Source: Pseudomonas sp. G2-4 (GTDB lineage: Bacteria; Pseudomonadota; Gammaproteobacteria; Pseudomonadales; Pseudomonadaceae). Taken from it: a DNA stretch of 64,000 nucleotides. The number at the start of each line of letters is the position of its first letter. The first letter of the stretch is position 1. Both the position numbers and the translations under genes were made by a program. The stretch is taken from positions 620,001 through 684,000 of the forward strand of contig NZ_CP125957.1 of NCBI RefSeq assembly GCF_030064125.1, written 5' to 3'. Below, piece by piece: positions 17,215 to 25,202 of the stretch. The notes under the pieces were generated by a model. That model was not told the DNA's origin, did no database searches, and saw nothing but the letters and a program-made list of their open reading frames with translations.

Positions 17215-19020
17215 ATGCCTGACTACAAGGCCCCCTTGCGTGATATTCGCTTCGTTCGTGACGAACTGCTCGGTTACGAGGCGCATTATCAGAGCCTTCC
17301 GGCTTGCCAGGACGCAACGCCAGACATGGTTGACGCCATTCTCGAAGAAGGCGCCAAGTTTTGTGAGCAGGTGCTGGCGCCGCTGAACCGCGTGGGCGAC
17401 ATCGAGGGGTGCACCTGGAGCGAGTCCGGCGTGAAAACCCCGACCGGTTTCAAGGAAGCCTACAAGCAATTCGTCGAAGGCGGCTGGCCAAGCCTGGCCC
17501 ATGACGTCGAGCACGGCGGTCAAGGCCTGCCGGAGTCCCTGGGCCTGGCCGTCAGCGAGATGGTCGGCGAAGCCAACTGGTCGTGGGGCATGTACCCGGG
17601 CCTGTCCCATGGCGCGATGAACACCATTTCCGAACACGGAACGCCTGAGCAGCAAGAGGCTTACCTGACCAAGCTGGTGTCCGGCGAATGGACCGGCACC
17701 ATGTGCCTGACCGAACCGCACTGCGGCACTGACCTGGGCATGCTGCGCACCAAGGCCGAGCCTCAGGCCGACGGTTCCTACAAGGTTTCCGGCACCAAGA
17801 TTTTCATTTCGGCCGGCGAACACGACATGGCCGACAACATCGTCCATATCGTCCTGGCACGCCTGCCGGACGCACCGGCCGGTACCAAGGGCATTTCGCT
17901 GTTCATCGTTCCAAAGTTCCTGCCTAACGCCGACGGCTCCATCGACCAGCGTAACGCAGTGAGCTGCGGTTCCCTGGAACACAAGATGGGCATCCACGGC
18001 AACGCGACCTGTGTGATGAACTTCGACGCGGCCACCGGTTTCCTGATCGGCCCGGCGAACAAAGGCCTGAACTGCATGTTCACCTTCATGAACACCGCAC
18101 GCCTGGGCACCGCGCTGCAAGGCTTGGCCCACGCCGAAATCGGTTTCCAGGGTGGCCTGAAATACGCCCGCGACCGCCTGCAAATGCGTTCCCTGACCGG
18201 CCCGAAAGCACCGGAAAAGGCCGCCGACCCAATCATCGTGCACCCAGACGTGCGTCGCATGCTGCTGACCATGAAGGCCTTCGCCGAAGGTAACCGGGCG
18301 ATGGTCTACTTCACCGCCAAGCAGGTCGACATCGTCAAATACGGTGTGGACGAAGAAGAGAAGAAAAAAGCCGATGCGCTGCTGGCGTTCATGACGCCAA
18401 TCGCCAAGGCGTTCATGACCGAAGTCGGCTTCGAATCGGCCAACCATGGCGTACAGATCTACGGCGGCCACGGCTTCATCGCCGAGTGGGGCATGGAGCA
18501 GAACGTTCGCGACAGCCGTATCTCGATGCTGTACGAAGGCACCACCGGCATCCAGGCCCTCGACCTGCTGGGCCGCAAAGTGCTGATGACCCAGGGCGAG
18601 GCACTCAAGGGCTTCACCAAGATCGTCCACAAGTTCTGCCAGGGCAACGAAGGCAACGAAGCGGTCAAGGAGTTCGTAGAACCCCTGGCTGCGCTGAACA
18701 AGGAATGGGGCGAGCTGACCATGAAGGTCGGTATGGCGGCCATGAAAGATCGCGAGGAAGTCGGCGCGGCGTCGGTGGACTACCTGATGTACTCCGGTTA
18801 CGCCTGCCTGGCCTATTTCTGGGCTGACATGGCGCGCCTGGCAGCGGAAAAACTCGCCGCCGGCACCACCGAGGAGGCGTTCTACACCGCCAAGCTGCAG
18901 ACCGCGCGCTTCTACTTCCAGCGCATCCTGCCGCGCACGCGTACCCACGTGGCAACCATGCTGTCGGGCGCCAACAACCTGATGGACATGAAAGAAGAGA
19001 ACTTCGCACTGGGCTACTAA
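17215..19020 (+). CDS. acyl-CoA dehydrogenase, FadE-type (PA0506-like)
   Basis: The 601-residue FAD enzyme catalyses the first step of beta-oxidation. It has the long form with an extra C-terminal domain (DUF4445-unlike, acyl-CoA_dh C-terminal type). The predicted catalytic base is Glu441 in [10 protein letters not shown], and the FAD-binding blocks [13 protein letters not shown] and [10 protein letters not shown] are clear. I recall the PAO1 counterpart PA0506 being described as FadE1, a PsrA target. The promoter here carries a PsrA-type box. It is transcribed alone, closed by a terminator at 19040. Acyl-chain preference cannot be read from the sequence. Confidence 0.93.
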   Translation: MPDYKAPLRDIRFVRDELLGYEAHYQSLPACQDATPDMVDAILEEGAKFCEQVLAPLNRVGDIEGCTWSESGVKTPTGFKEAYKQFVEGGWPSLAHDVEHGGQGLPESLGLAVSEMVGEANWSWGMYPGLSHGAMNTISEHGTPEQQEAYLTKLVSGEWTGTMCLTEPHCGTDLGMLRTKAEPQADGSYKVSGTKIFISAGEHDMADNIVHIVLARLPDAPAGTKGISLFIVPKFLPNADGSIDQRNAVSCGSLEHKMGIHGNATCVMNFDAATGFLIGPANKGLNCMFTFMNTARLGTALQGLAHAEIGFQGGLKYARDRLQMRSLTGPKAPEKAADPIIVHPDVRRMLLTMKAFAEGNRAMVYFTAKQVDIVKYGVDEEEKKKADALLAFMTPIAKAFMTEVGFESANHGVQIYGGHGFIAEWGMEQNVRDSRISMLYEGTTGIQALDLLGRKVLMTQGEALKGFTKIVHKFCQGNEGNEAVKEFVEPLAALNKEWGELTMKVGMAAMKDREEVGAASVDYLMYSGYACLAYFWADMARLAAEKLAAGTTEEAFYTAKLQTARFYFQRILPRTRTHVATMLSGANNLMDMKEENFALGY

Positions 19021-19039
19021 GCCTTAAGCGGTTCTTCAC

Positions 19040-19074
19040 AAGCCGCTGCTTCCCTCGGGAGCAGCGGCTTTTTT
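19040..19074 (+). terminator. Rho-independent terminator
   Basis: AAGCCGCTGCTTCCC and GGGAGCAGCGGCTT form a long stem followed by six T, 20 bp after the dehydrogenase stop. Confidence 0.93.
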
Positions 19075-19091
19075 CATGTCCGCACACCCCC

Positions 19092-19185
19092 CCTGTGGGA
19101 GCGAGCTTGCTCGCGATGACGGCGGTACATTCGGCATTACTGTCAGCAGAAGTACCGCTATCGCGAGCAAGCTCGCTCCCACAGG
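19092..19185. repeat. inverted REP pair, TGTGGGAGCGAGC family
   Basis: CTGTGGGAGCGAGCTTGCTC is mirrored by GAGCAAGCTCGCTCCCACAG between the terminator and the diguanylate cyclase promoter. Confidence 0.9.
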
Positions 19186-19265
19186 AGTGCTCGAAGTTCG
19201 TGAAACAACATTCATCCAACAAAGCACTAAGAAAACATCCCCTCCTGCCGTTACAGGGATGGCAG

Positions 19266-19281
19266 TGTGACATCGGTCACA
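19266..19281. promoter_or_regulatory. perfect CRP/Vfr-type palindrome
   Basis: TGTGACATCGGTCACA equals the CRP consensus TGTGA-N6-TCACA exactly, and its 6-bp arms are perfect. It ends 33 bp before the preferred start codon of the diguanylate cyclase, where a cAMP receptor protein could repress or activate. Vfr is the Pseudomonas homologue. Confidence 0.6.
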
Positions 19282-19314
19282 TCTCCAGTGCCTAACGCCT
19301 CAATAGCAGGCACA

Positions 19315-20640
19315 ATGCCATCTTTGCTTGCCCGGTCGGAGCTTTTACCCTTGCCGCGTTCTTCCGCTGTACGTTTCAGCCATTTCCTACCGTCATTGTT
19401 GCTGTTGCTGGCAGGGCTCGCGGCTGCCTACGTCAAGGATCTCAACGTTTTCTTCACTTCGCTGTTCAACGTTCTTCCTACGCTGGTGTTGCTGCTGGGC
19501 GGTGCGTATTGCGCGGTCTATCGTCGACAACGTGAACTGTTCCTGATGGTCACGGTGTACATCGCCTACTTTTTGCTGGACACCCAGACCGACTTCTATC
19601 GCGACAACGGCAAGGTGCGTGAAGATGCGGCGGTGGTGTTCCACCTTGTCTGCCTGCTGCTGCCGCTGCTGTTCGGGCTGTTCGCGGCGTGGCAGGAGCG
19701 CACCCACCTGTTCCAGGACATGGTGGCGCGCTTCGCGGTGTTGCTGGCCTTTGGCAGTGTGGCGCTGGCCCTGGAGCAGAGTTTCCCCCAGGCGCTGCTG
19801 TTGTGGCTCTCGGAGATCCGCTGGCCGGCGTTGCATGGCGCCTGGATGAGCCTGATTCAACTGTCCTACCCGGTATTCATCGCAGTGTTTGTATTGCTGG
19901 CCTGGCAATACTGGCGCAATCCCCGCCCCTTGCACGCCGCGCAATTGGTGGGGTTACTGGGGGTGTTCTGGATGCTGCCGAAAACCTTCATCCTGCCGTT
20001 CACCCTGAACATCATGTGCAGCCAGGTGATGCTGATGATCGCCACTGCGGTCGCCCATGAGGCCTATCAAATGGCCTTCCGTGACGAGTTGACCGGTCTG
20101 CCGGGGCGGCGGGCGCTGAATGAACGCATGCAGCGCCTGGGCCGCAATTATGTGTTGGCGATGAGCGACGTGGACCACTTCAAGAAATTCAACGACACCC
20201 ACGGCCACGACGTGGGCGACCAGGTGTTGCGCCTGGTCGCCAGCAAACTGTCGAAGATCGGCGGTGGCGGTAGGGCGTATCGCTACGGCGGTGAGGAATT
20301 CGCGCTGGTGTTTGCCGGCAAAACCATCGATGAGTGCATGCCCCATCTGGAAGTCATCCGCCAATCCATCGAGACGTACAGCATTCAGTTGCGCAATCCC
20401 GACAATCGTCCCCAGGATGATCAGCAAGGCCGCCAGCGTCGCGCCGGGGCCGGTGCGTCCAGTGTCTCGGTGACGGTCAGCATCGGCGTCGCGGAACGCC
20501 TCGAGCAACGCACTCCCGAAGAAGTGCTCAAGTCCGCCGACCAGGCGCTCTATAACGCCAAGGGCGCGGGGCGTAACTGTGTGATTGCCTTTGGGCAGCA
20601 CCGCCGTGGCGCGGTGCGCATGGACGCCGCCGCGGGTTGA
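19315..20640 (+). CDS. membrane-bound diguanylate cyclase (GGDEF)
   Basis: The 441-residue protein has about seven N-terminal hydrophobic segments (residues 20-250) and a C-terminal GGDEF domain with an intact active-site GGEEF at about residues 325-329 and the metal-binding block SDVDHFKKFNDTHGHDVGD. It should make c-di-GMP from GTP at the inner membrane. No RxxD inhibitory site precedes the active site at the usual distance. A basic, low-complexity insert (PQDDQQGRQRRAGAG) interrupts the domain near residue 370. A GTG at 19267 would add 16 residues, but it falls inside the CRP-type site, so the ATG at 19315 is preferred. It separates two dehydrogenase paralogues. Confidence 0.88.
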   Translation: MPSLLARSELLPLPRSSAVRFSHFLPSLLLLLAGLAAAYVKDLNVFFTSLFNVLPTLVLLLGGAYCAVYRRQRELFLMVTVYIAYFLLDTQTDFYRDNGKVREDAAVVFHLVCLLLPLLFGLFAAWQERTHLFQDMVARFAVLLAFGSVALALEQSFPQALLLWLSEIRWPALHGAWMSLIQLSYPVFIAVFVLLAWQYWRNPRPLHAAQLVGLLGVFWMLPKTFILPFTLNIMCSQVMLMIATAVAHEAYQMAFRDELTGLPGRRALNERMQRLGRNYVLAMSDVDHFKKFNDTHGHDVGDQVLRLVASKLSKIGGGGRAYRYGGEEFALVFAGKTIDECMPHLEVIRQSIETYSIQLRNPDNRPQDDQQGRQRRAGAGASSVSVTVSIGVAERLEQRTPEEVLKSADQALYNAKGAGRNCVIAFGQHRRGAVRMDAAAG

Positions 20641-20731
20641 GTGATGACGGCGCATTCAGCGGCTGGACTGTGATTGTGGGCCTCGGTAGCCGGCAGTAGG
20701 TTGGAACGATCTGCTACCGGAGAAAACCACC

Positions 20732-22528
20732 ATGCCCGAGTACAAAGCCCCGCTGCGCGACATGCGCTTTCTGATCGATCACGTCTTCGATTTCCATGGC
20801 CGCTATGCCGAGCTGGGCGCCAACGATGCCAGCCCGGACATGGTCAGCGCGATCCTCGAGGAAGGCGCCAAACTCTGTGAGAACGTGCTGGCGCCGCTCA
20901 ATCGCCCCGGTGACGAAGAAGGTTGCCATTTCGACAACGGCGTCGTCACCACACCTTCAGGTTTCAAGCAGGCTTTCGCTCAATACGTGGAGGGCGGCTG
21001 GCACGGGTTGGCGGCGGATCCGGCCTATGGTGGCCAGGGCCTGCCCAGCTCCCTGGGCCTGGTCATCAGCGAGATGATCGGCTCCAGCAACACGTCCTGG
21101 GGCATGTACCCGGGCCTGACCCACGGCGCCATGTCGGCCATTCATGCCCATGGCACCGACGCGCAGAAACAGACCTACCTGAGCAAACTCACCGCCGGTC
21201 AGTGGACCGGCACCATGTGCCTGACCGAAGCCCACTGCGGCACCGACCTGGGCATCATCAAGACCCGCGCCGTGCCCCAGGCCGATGGCAGCTACGCGAT
21301 CTCCGGCAGCAAGATCTTCATTTCCGCCGGCGAGCACGACATGAGCGACAACATCATCCACCTGGTGCTGGCCAAGCTGCCGGACGCCCCCGCCGGGACC
21401 AAAGGTATTTCGCTGTTCATCGTGCCCAAGTTCCTGCCCGACACCAGTGGCGAGGCGGGGGCGCGCAATGGCGTTGCTTGCGGTTCGATCGAACACAAAA
21501 TGGGCATCAAGGCATCGGCCACCTGTGTGCTGAATTTTGATGACGCCAAGGGCTTTCTGATCGGCGAGCCGAACAAGGGCTTGAACTGCATGTTCACCAT
21601 GATGAACCACGCCCGTCTCGGCACCGGCATGCAGGGCCTGTGTCTGGGGGAGGCGAGCTTCCAAGGCGCCATCAAATACGCCAATGACCGTTTGCAGATG
21701 CGCGCGTTGACCGGCCCCAAGGCGCCTGAAAAGGCCGCCGACCCGATCATCGTCCATCCCGATGTACGCAGGATGCTGTTGACCATGAAAGCCTTCAACG
21801 AAGGCAATCGGGCGCTGACGTATTTCACCGCGCAACTGCTGGACACTGCGCACCTGAGCCCGGACGAAACCGCCCGCCAAGAGGCTGAAGACCTGCTGGC
21901 GTTCCTCACCCCGATCTGCAAGGCCTTCATGACCGACACCGGGCTGGAGGTGACCAACCACGGCATGCAGGTGTTCGGCGGACACGGGTTTATCCGCGAA
22001 TGGGGCATGGAGCAACTGGTGCGCGATTGCCGCATCGCGCCGATCTATGAAGGCACCAACGGCATCCAGGCCTTGGATTTACTAGGGCGCAAGGTGCTGG
22101 GCAGCCAGGGCAAGTTGCTGCGGGGTTTCACCAAAATCGTCCATAAATTCTGCGCTGCGAATGCCGGACATCCGCAGCTCAAGGATTACGTTGCGCAACT
22201 CAACGAACTCAACCAGCAATGGGGCGAGCTGACCACTCGGGTGGGCATGGCCGCCATGAAGAATCCGGATGAAGTCGGTGCCGCCTCCGTGGATTATTTG
22301 ATGTACAGCGGTTACATCATCCTGGCCTACCTGTGGCTGCGCATGGCCTTGGTGGCCCAGTCGCAACTCGACAGCGATGACGGTGATGCAGATTTCTGCA
22401 GGGCTAAACTCGCGACCTGTGAGTTCTACTTCAAGCGCCTGCTGCCACGTACGACCGCCCATCGTGCCGCTGTCGAGGCTGGGAGCGACTGCCTGATGAA
22501 GCTGCCGGCAGCGTTGTTTGCCCTCTGA
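20732..22528 (+). CDS. acyl-CoA dehydrogenase (PA0507-like)
   Basis: The 598-residue paralogue of the preceding dehydrogenase starts MPEYKAPLRDMRFLIDHVFD and shares its blocks nearly throughout. The catalytic base is Glu440 in IYEGTNGIQA. CCGGAG precedes the ATG. No PsrA-type box is visible upstream, unlike the first paralogue, so it may be differently controlled or read from the diguanylate cyclase promoter 91 bp upstream. It probably oxidises an acyl-CoA of different chain length; this is inference. Confidence 0.91.
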   Translation: MPEYKAPLRDMRFLIDHVFDFHGRYAELGANDASPDMVSAILEEGAKLCENVLAPLNRPGDEEGCHFDNGVVTTPSGFKQAFAQYVEGGWHGLAADPAYGGQGLPSSLGLVISEMIGSSNTSWGMYPGLTHGAMSAIHAHGTDAQKQTYLSKLTAGQWTGTMCLTEAHCGTDLGIIKTRAVPQADGSYAISGSKIFISAGEHDMSDNIIHLVLAKLPDAPAGTKGISLFIVPKFLPDTSGEAGARNGVACGSIEHKMGIKASATCVLNFDDAKGFLIGEPNKGLNCMFTMMNHARLGTGMQGLCLGEASFQGAIKYANDRLQMRALTGPKAPEKAADPIIVHPDVRRMLLTMKAFNEGNRALTYFTAQLLDTAHLSPDETARQEAEDLLAFLTPICKAFMTDTGLEVTNHGMQVFGGHGFIREWGMEQLVRDCRIAPIYEGTNGIQALDLLGRKVLGSQGKLLRGFTKIVHKFCAANAGHPQLKDYVAQLNELNQQWGELTTRVGMAAMKNPDEVGAASVDYLMYSGYIILAYLWLRMALVAQSQLDSDDGDADFCRAKLATCEFYFKRLLPRTTAHRAAVEAGSDCLMKLPAALFAL

Positions 22529-22536
22529 CTGAGCCG

Positions 22537-22626
22537 GTGGAGAGGGAGCTTGCTCCCGCTGGGCTGCGTAGCAGCCCTCTTTTTGTGAGTGCTGCGCACT
22601 CAAGCGGGAGCAAGCTCCCTCGCCAC
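22537..22626. repeat. inverted REP pair with internal terminator-like hairpin
   Basis: GAGAGGGAGCTTGCTCCCGCT is mirrored by AGCGGGAGCAAGCTCCCTCG. The left arm has a GGAGAGG variant. The hairpin GGGCTGC-GTA-GCAGCCC-TCTTTTT at 22561-22584 sits in the centre. Confidence 0.9.
22561..22584 (+). terminator. terminator-like hairpin inside the REPIN
   Basis: A 7-bp GC stem with a GTA loop and a T-rich tail, 33 bp after the second dehydrogenase. It differs from the copy at 2498-2521 by one base in the loop. Confidence 0.6.
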
Positions 22627-22775
22627 GGCTAATCTCTATAACATTGGCGGTGACTAAAAATAACAAAACGGTCATGGGTTGACCCTATGTGTCGCAAAAG
22701 TTGTTGAGGTACACTCCGACCCATGCAAAAACCGTTTTCTTACGAACCAACTGTTTAGATCCTGCGAGGTTTGCC

Positions 22776-24554
22776 ATGGCTGACTACAAAGCGCCCCTGC
22801 GCGATATGCGCTTCGTCCTCAATGAAGTGTTCGAGGTCACGAAACTCTGGGCCCAATTGCCGGCGTTGGCCGACACCGTAGACGCTGAAACTGTCGAAGC
22901 GATCCTTGAAGAAGCCGGCAAAGTCACCGGCAAAAGCATTGCCCCCCTCAGTCGTGCGGCTGATGAAGAAGGGTGTCACTGGGCCGACGGCGCTGTCACC
23001 ACGCCGGCAGGTTTCCCACAGGCCTACCAGACTTACGCTGAAGGCGGCTGGGTCGGTGTCGGTGGCGATCCGGTTTACGGCGGAATGGGCATGCCCAAGG
23101 CCGTTTCAGCCCAGGTCGAGGAAATGGTCAACTCCGCCAGCCTGTCCTTTGGCCTGTACCCGATGCTGACCGCCGGGGCTTGCCTGTCGATCAATGCCCA
23201 CGCCAGCGAAGAGCTGAAAGCCGCGTACCTGCCGAACATGTACGCCGGTGTCTGGGCAGGCTCCATGTGCCTGACCGAGCCGCATGCCGGTACAGACCTG
23301 GGAATCATCCGCACCAAGGCCGAACCCCAGGCCGACGGTTCCTACAAAGTCAGCGGCACCAAGATCTTCATCACCGGCGGCGAGCACGATCTCACCGAGA
23401 ACATCATCCACCTGGTGTTGGCGAAGCTACCGGACGCGCCAGCAGGGCCGAAGGGCATTTCGCTGTTCCTGGTGCCCAAGTTCATGGTCAATGCCGACGG
23501 CAGCCTGGGCGCGCGTAATCCGGCCAACTGCGGCTCGATTGAACACAAGATGGGGATCCAGGCGTCCGCCACTTGCGTGATGAACTTCGATGAAGCCGTG
23601 GGTTACCTGGTCGGCGAGCCGAACAAAGGCCTGGCGGCGATGTTCACCATGATGAACTACGAGCGCCTGGGCGTCGGTATCCAAGGCCTGGCCTCCGGTG
23701 AGCGTTCCTACCAGAACGCCATCGAATACGCCCGCGACCGGCTGCAAAGCCGCTCGCCAACCGGTGCGCAGAACAAGGATAAGGTGGCCGACCCGATCAT
23801 CGTCCATCCGGACGTGCGCCGGATGTTGTTGACCATGAAAGCCTCGAACGAGGGCGGCCGGGCATTCTCCACCTACGTGGCGATGCAACTGGACACCGCC
23901 AAGTTCAGTGAAGATCCGACCACCCGCAAGCGCGCCGAAGACCTGGTGGCATTGCTGACCCCGGTGGCGAAGGCTTTCCTGACCGACCTGGGCCTGGAAA
24001 CCACGGTCCACGGCCAGCAGATTTTCGGTGGCCACGGCTACATCCGTGAATGGGGCCAGGAGCAACTGGTCCGTGATGTGCGCATCACCCAAATCTACGA
24101 AGGCACTAACGGCATCCAGGCGCTGGACCTGGTGGGGCGCAAGATCGTCGGTACCGGCGGTGCGTTCTACAAGCTGTTTGCCGATGAGATTCGCCACTTC
24201 ACGGCCACCGCAAGCAGCGAGCTGGCGGAGTTCACCAAACCGCTGAACGATGCGGTCGGTACGCTGGATGAACTGACTGAGTGGCTGCTGGACCGGGCGA
24301 AGAACAACCCCAATGAAATTGGCGCGGCTTCGGTGGAGTACCTTCAGGCATTCGGTTACACCGCTTACGCCTACATGTGGGCGTTGATGGCCAAGGCGGC
24401 CTTTGGCAAAGAAAACCAGGATGATTTCTACGCGAGCAAACTGGGCACGGCACGGTTCTACTTTGCCCGCCTGCTGCCGCGCATCCACTCCCTGAGTGCT
24501 TCGGTGAGAGCGGGCAGCGAGTCGCTGTTCCTGTTGGAGCCAGGGCAGTTCTAA
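22776..24554 (+). CDS. acyl-CoA dehydrogenase (PA0508-like)
   Basis: The 592-residue third paralogue starts [21 protein letters not shown], and GCGAGG precedes the ATG. The catalytic base is Glu442 in IYEGTNGIQA, and the FAD blocks MCLTEPHAGTDLG and KIFITGGEHD are present. It diverges most in the middle and C-terminal region (for example AGAQNKDK in place of GPKAPEK). I recall PAO1 PA0508 being named FadE2. A motif like the PsrA-type box lies 18 bp upstream of the start (CGAACCAACTGTTTAG, 22743-22758). An upstream GTG at 22689 is not supported. Confidence 0.91.
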   Translation: MADYKAPLRDMRFVLNEVFEVTKLWAQLPALADTVDAETVEAILEEAGKVTGKSIAPLSRAADEEGCHWADGAVTTPAGFPQAYQTYAEGGWVGVGGDPVYGGMGMPKAVSAQVEEMVNSASLSFGLYPMLTAGACLSINAHASEELKAAYLPNMYAGVWAGSMCLTEPHAGTDLGIIRTKAEPQADGSYKVSGTKIFITGGEHDLTENIIHLVLAKLPDAPAGPKGISLFLVPKFMVNADGSLGARNPANCGSIEHKMGIQASATCVMNFDEAVGYLVGEPNKGLAAMFTMMNYERLGVGIQGLASGERSYQNAIEYARDRLQSRSPTGAQNKDKVADPIIVHPDVRRMLLTMKASNEGGRAFSTYVAMQLDTAKFSEDPTTRKRAEDLVALLTPVAKAFLTDLGLETTVHGQQIFGGHGYIREWGQEQLVRDVRITQIYEGTNGIQALDLVGRKIVGTGGAFYKLFADEIRHFTATASSELAEFTKPLNDAVGTLDELTEWLLDRAKNNPNEIGAASVEYLQAFGYTAYAYMWALMAKAAFGKENQDDFYASKLGTARFYFARLLPRIHSLSASVRAGSESLFLLEPGQF

Positions 24555-24560
24555 AAGCTG

Positions 24561-24590
24561 ACATTGTGTAAGCAAACGCTTACACAATGT
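24561..24590. promoter_or_regulatory. GacA box (upstream activating sequence)
   Basis: TGTAAG-CAAACG-CTTACA at 24567-24584 is a perfect match to the GacA consensus. It is embedded in a larger 13+13 bp palindrome (ACATTGTGTAAGC and complement) with an AAAC loop. It lies about 60-75 bp before the sRNA start. It could also serve as a hairpin ending the dehydrogenase transcript. Confidence 0.88.
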
Positions 24591-24642
24591 GCTGGCGATT
24601 TCCCTCTATCGGCAGATTGGATCCAGGGCTAATCTACTTCAC

Positions 24643-24764
24643 ATGGACGCCGCGCAGGACGCGCAAAGTAACAACACGGACACGTAGGATTCTGCCAGGA
24701 AGGCGGAGTGAAATGGATGTCAGGGAAACAGTCTGCAAAGCCCCGCTTCGGCGGGGTTTTCTTT
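24643..24764 (+). ncRNA. rsmY: RsmY-type regulatory sRNA
   Basis: A roughly 120-nt stretch contains eight GGA motifs. Several are in small hairpin loops: GCGC-AGGAC-GCGC near 24652 and GCC-AGGAA-GGC near 24695, with ACACGGACACGTAGGA between them. It ends in a strong terminator. A perfect GacA box stands upstream. This is the design of Rsm RNAs, which titrate the RsmA/RsmE translational repressors under the GacS/GacA system. The segment GCGCAAAG...ACAACACGGA resembles RsmY as I remember it, so RsmY is preferred over RsmX or RsmZ. The 5' end is estimated to within a few bases; TAATCT at 24630 or CTACTT at 24634 could be the -10. Confidence 0.82.
24738..24764 (+). terminator. terminator of the Rsm sRNA
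   Basis: AAGCCCCGC-TTCG-GCGGGG followed by TTTTCTTTT. The UUCG tetraloop and GC stem make it strong. Confidence 0.93.
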
Positions 24765-24902
24765 TGCCTGCGTTTTTTGTCGTTGCGCAAGCTCGGGCCG
24801 TTCGGGCCATCCTTCTTGATTGATTTTCACTGAACCCTGACGAGCGGTCGGAGGTCAATGAGCTGTATGGCAACGTAGCCATCGCCAATCAGGGAGTCAT
24901 CC

Positions 24903-25061
24903 ATGGATATCATTCGAATCATCATCGCCATTCTGCTACCGCCATTGGGTGTGTTTCTGCAGGTCGGTTTTGGCGGGGCTTTCTGGCTGAATATCCTGCT
25001 GACACTGCTGGGTTATATCCCGGGCATCGTGCATGCGGTGTACATCATCGCCAAGCGCTGA
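24903..25061 (+). CDS. YqaE/Pmp3 family small membrane protein
   Basis: This 52-residue protein reads MDIIRIIIAILLPPLGVFLQ, continues with two hydrophobic helices, and ends in HAVYIIAKR. The PPLGVF and NILLTLLGYIPGIVHA blocks are the UPF0057/Pmp3 signature. Members are stress-linked plasma-membrane proteolipids whose mechanism is poorly known in bacteria. AGGGAG precedes the ATG at 24903 at good spacing. It stands alone between the sRNA terminator and a REP pair. Confidence 0.92.
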   Translation: MDIIRIIIAILLPPLGVFLQVGFGGAFWLNILLTLLGYIPGIVHAVYIIAKR

Positions 25062-25098
25062 GGTTCTGGCGCGAATTTGATTACAGGGTCTAACCCCC

Positions 25099-25189
25099 CT
25101 GTGGGAGCGAGCTTGCTCGCGATAGCGGTATATCAGCCATAGAGATGCTGACTGACCCACCGCTATCGCGAGCAAGCTCGCTCCCACAG
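25099..25189. repeat. inverted REP pair, TGTGGGAGCGAGC family
   Basis: CTGTGGGAGCGAGCTTGCTC is mirrored by GAGCAAGCTCGCTCCCACAG, between the Pmp3-like gene and the convergent end of the pqq cluster. Confidence 0.9.
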
Positions 25190-25202
25190 TTTTTTCCTCT
25201 AC

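Noticed and set aside
17191..18948. 585-codon open frame antisense to the first acyl-CoA dehydrogenase
   Set aside because: It arises from third-position GC bias opposite a clear FadE-type gene; similar shadows occur opposite the other two dehydrogenases.
19267..19314. GTG start of the diguanylate cyclase at 19267
   Set aside because: It falls inside the CRP-type palindrome, and the next ATG at 19315 still gives a full protein.
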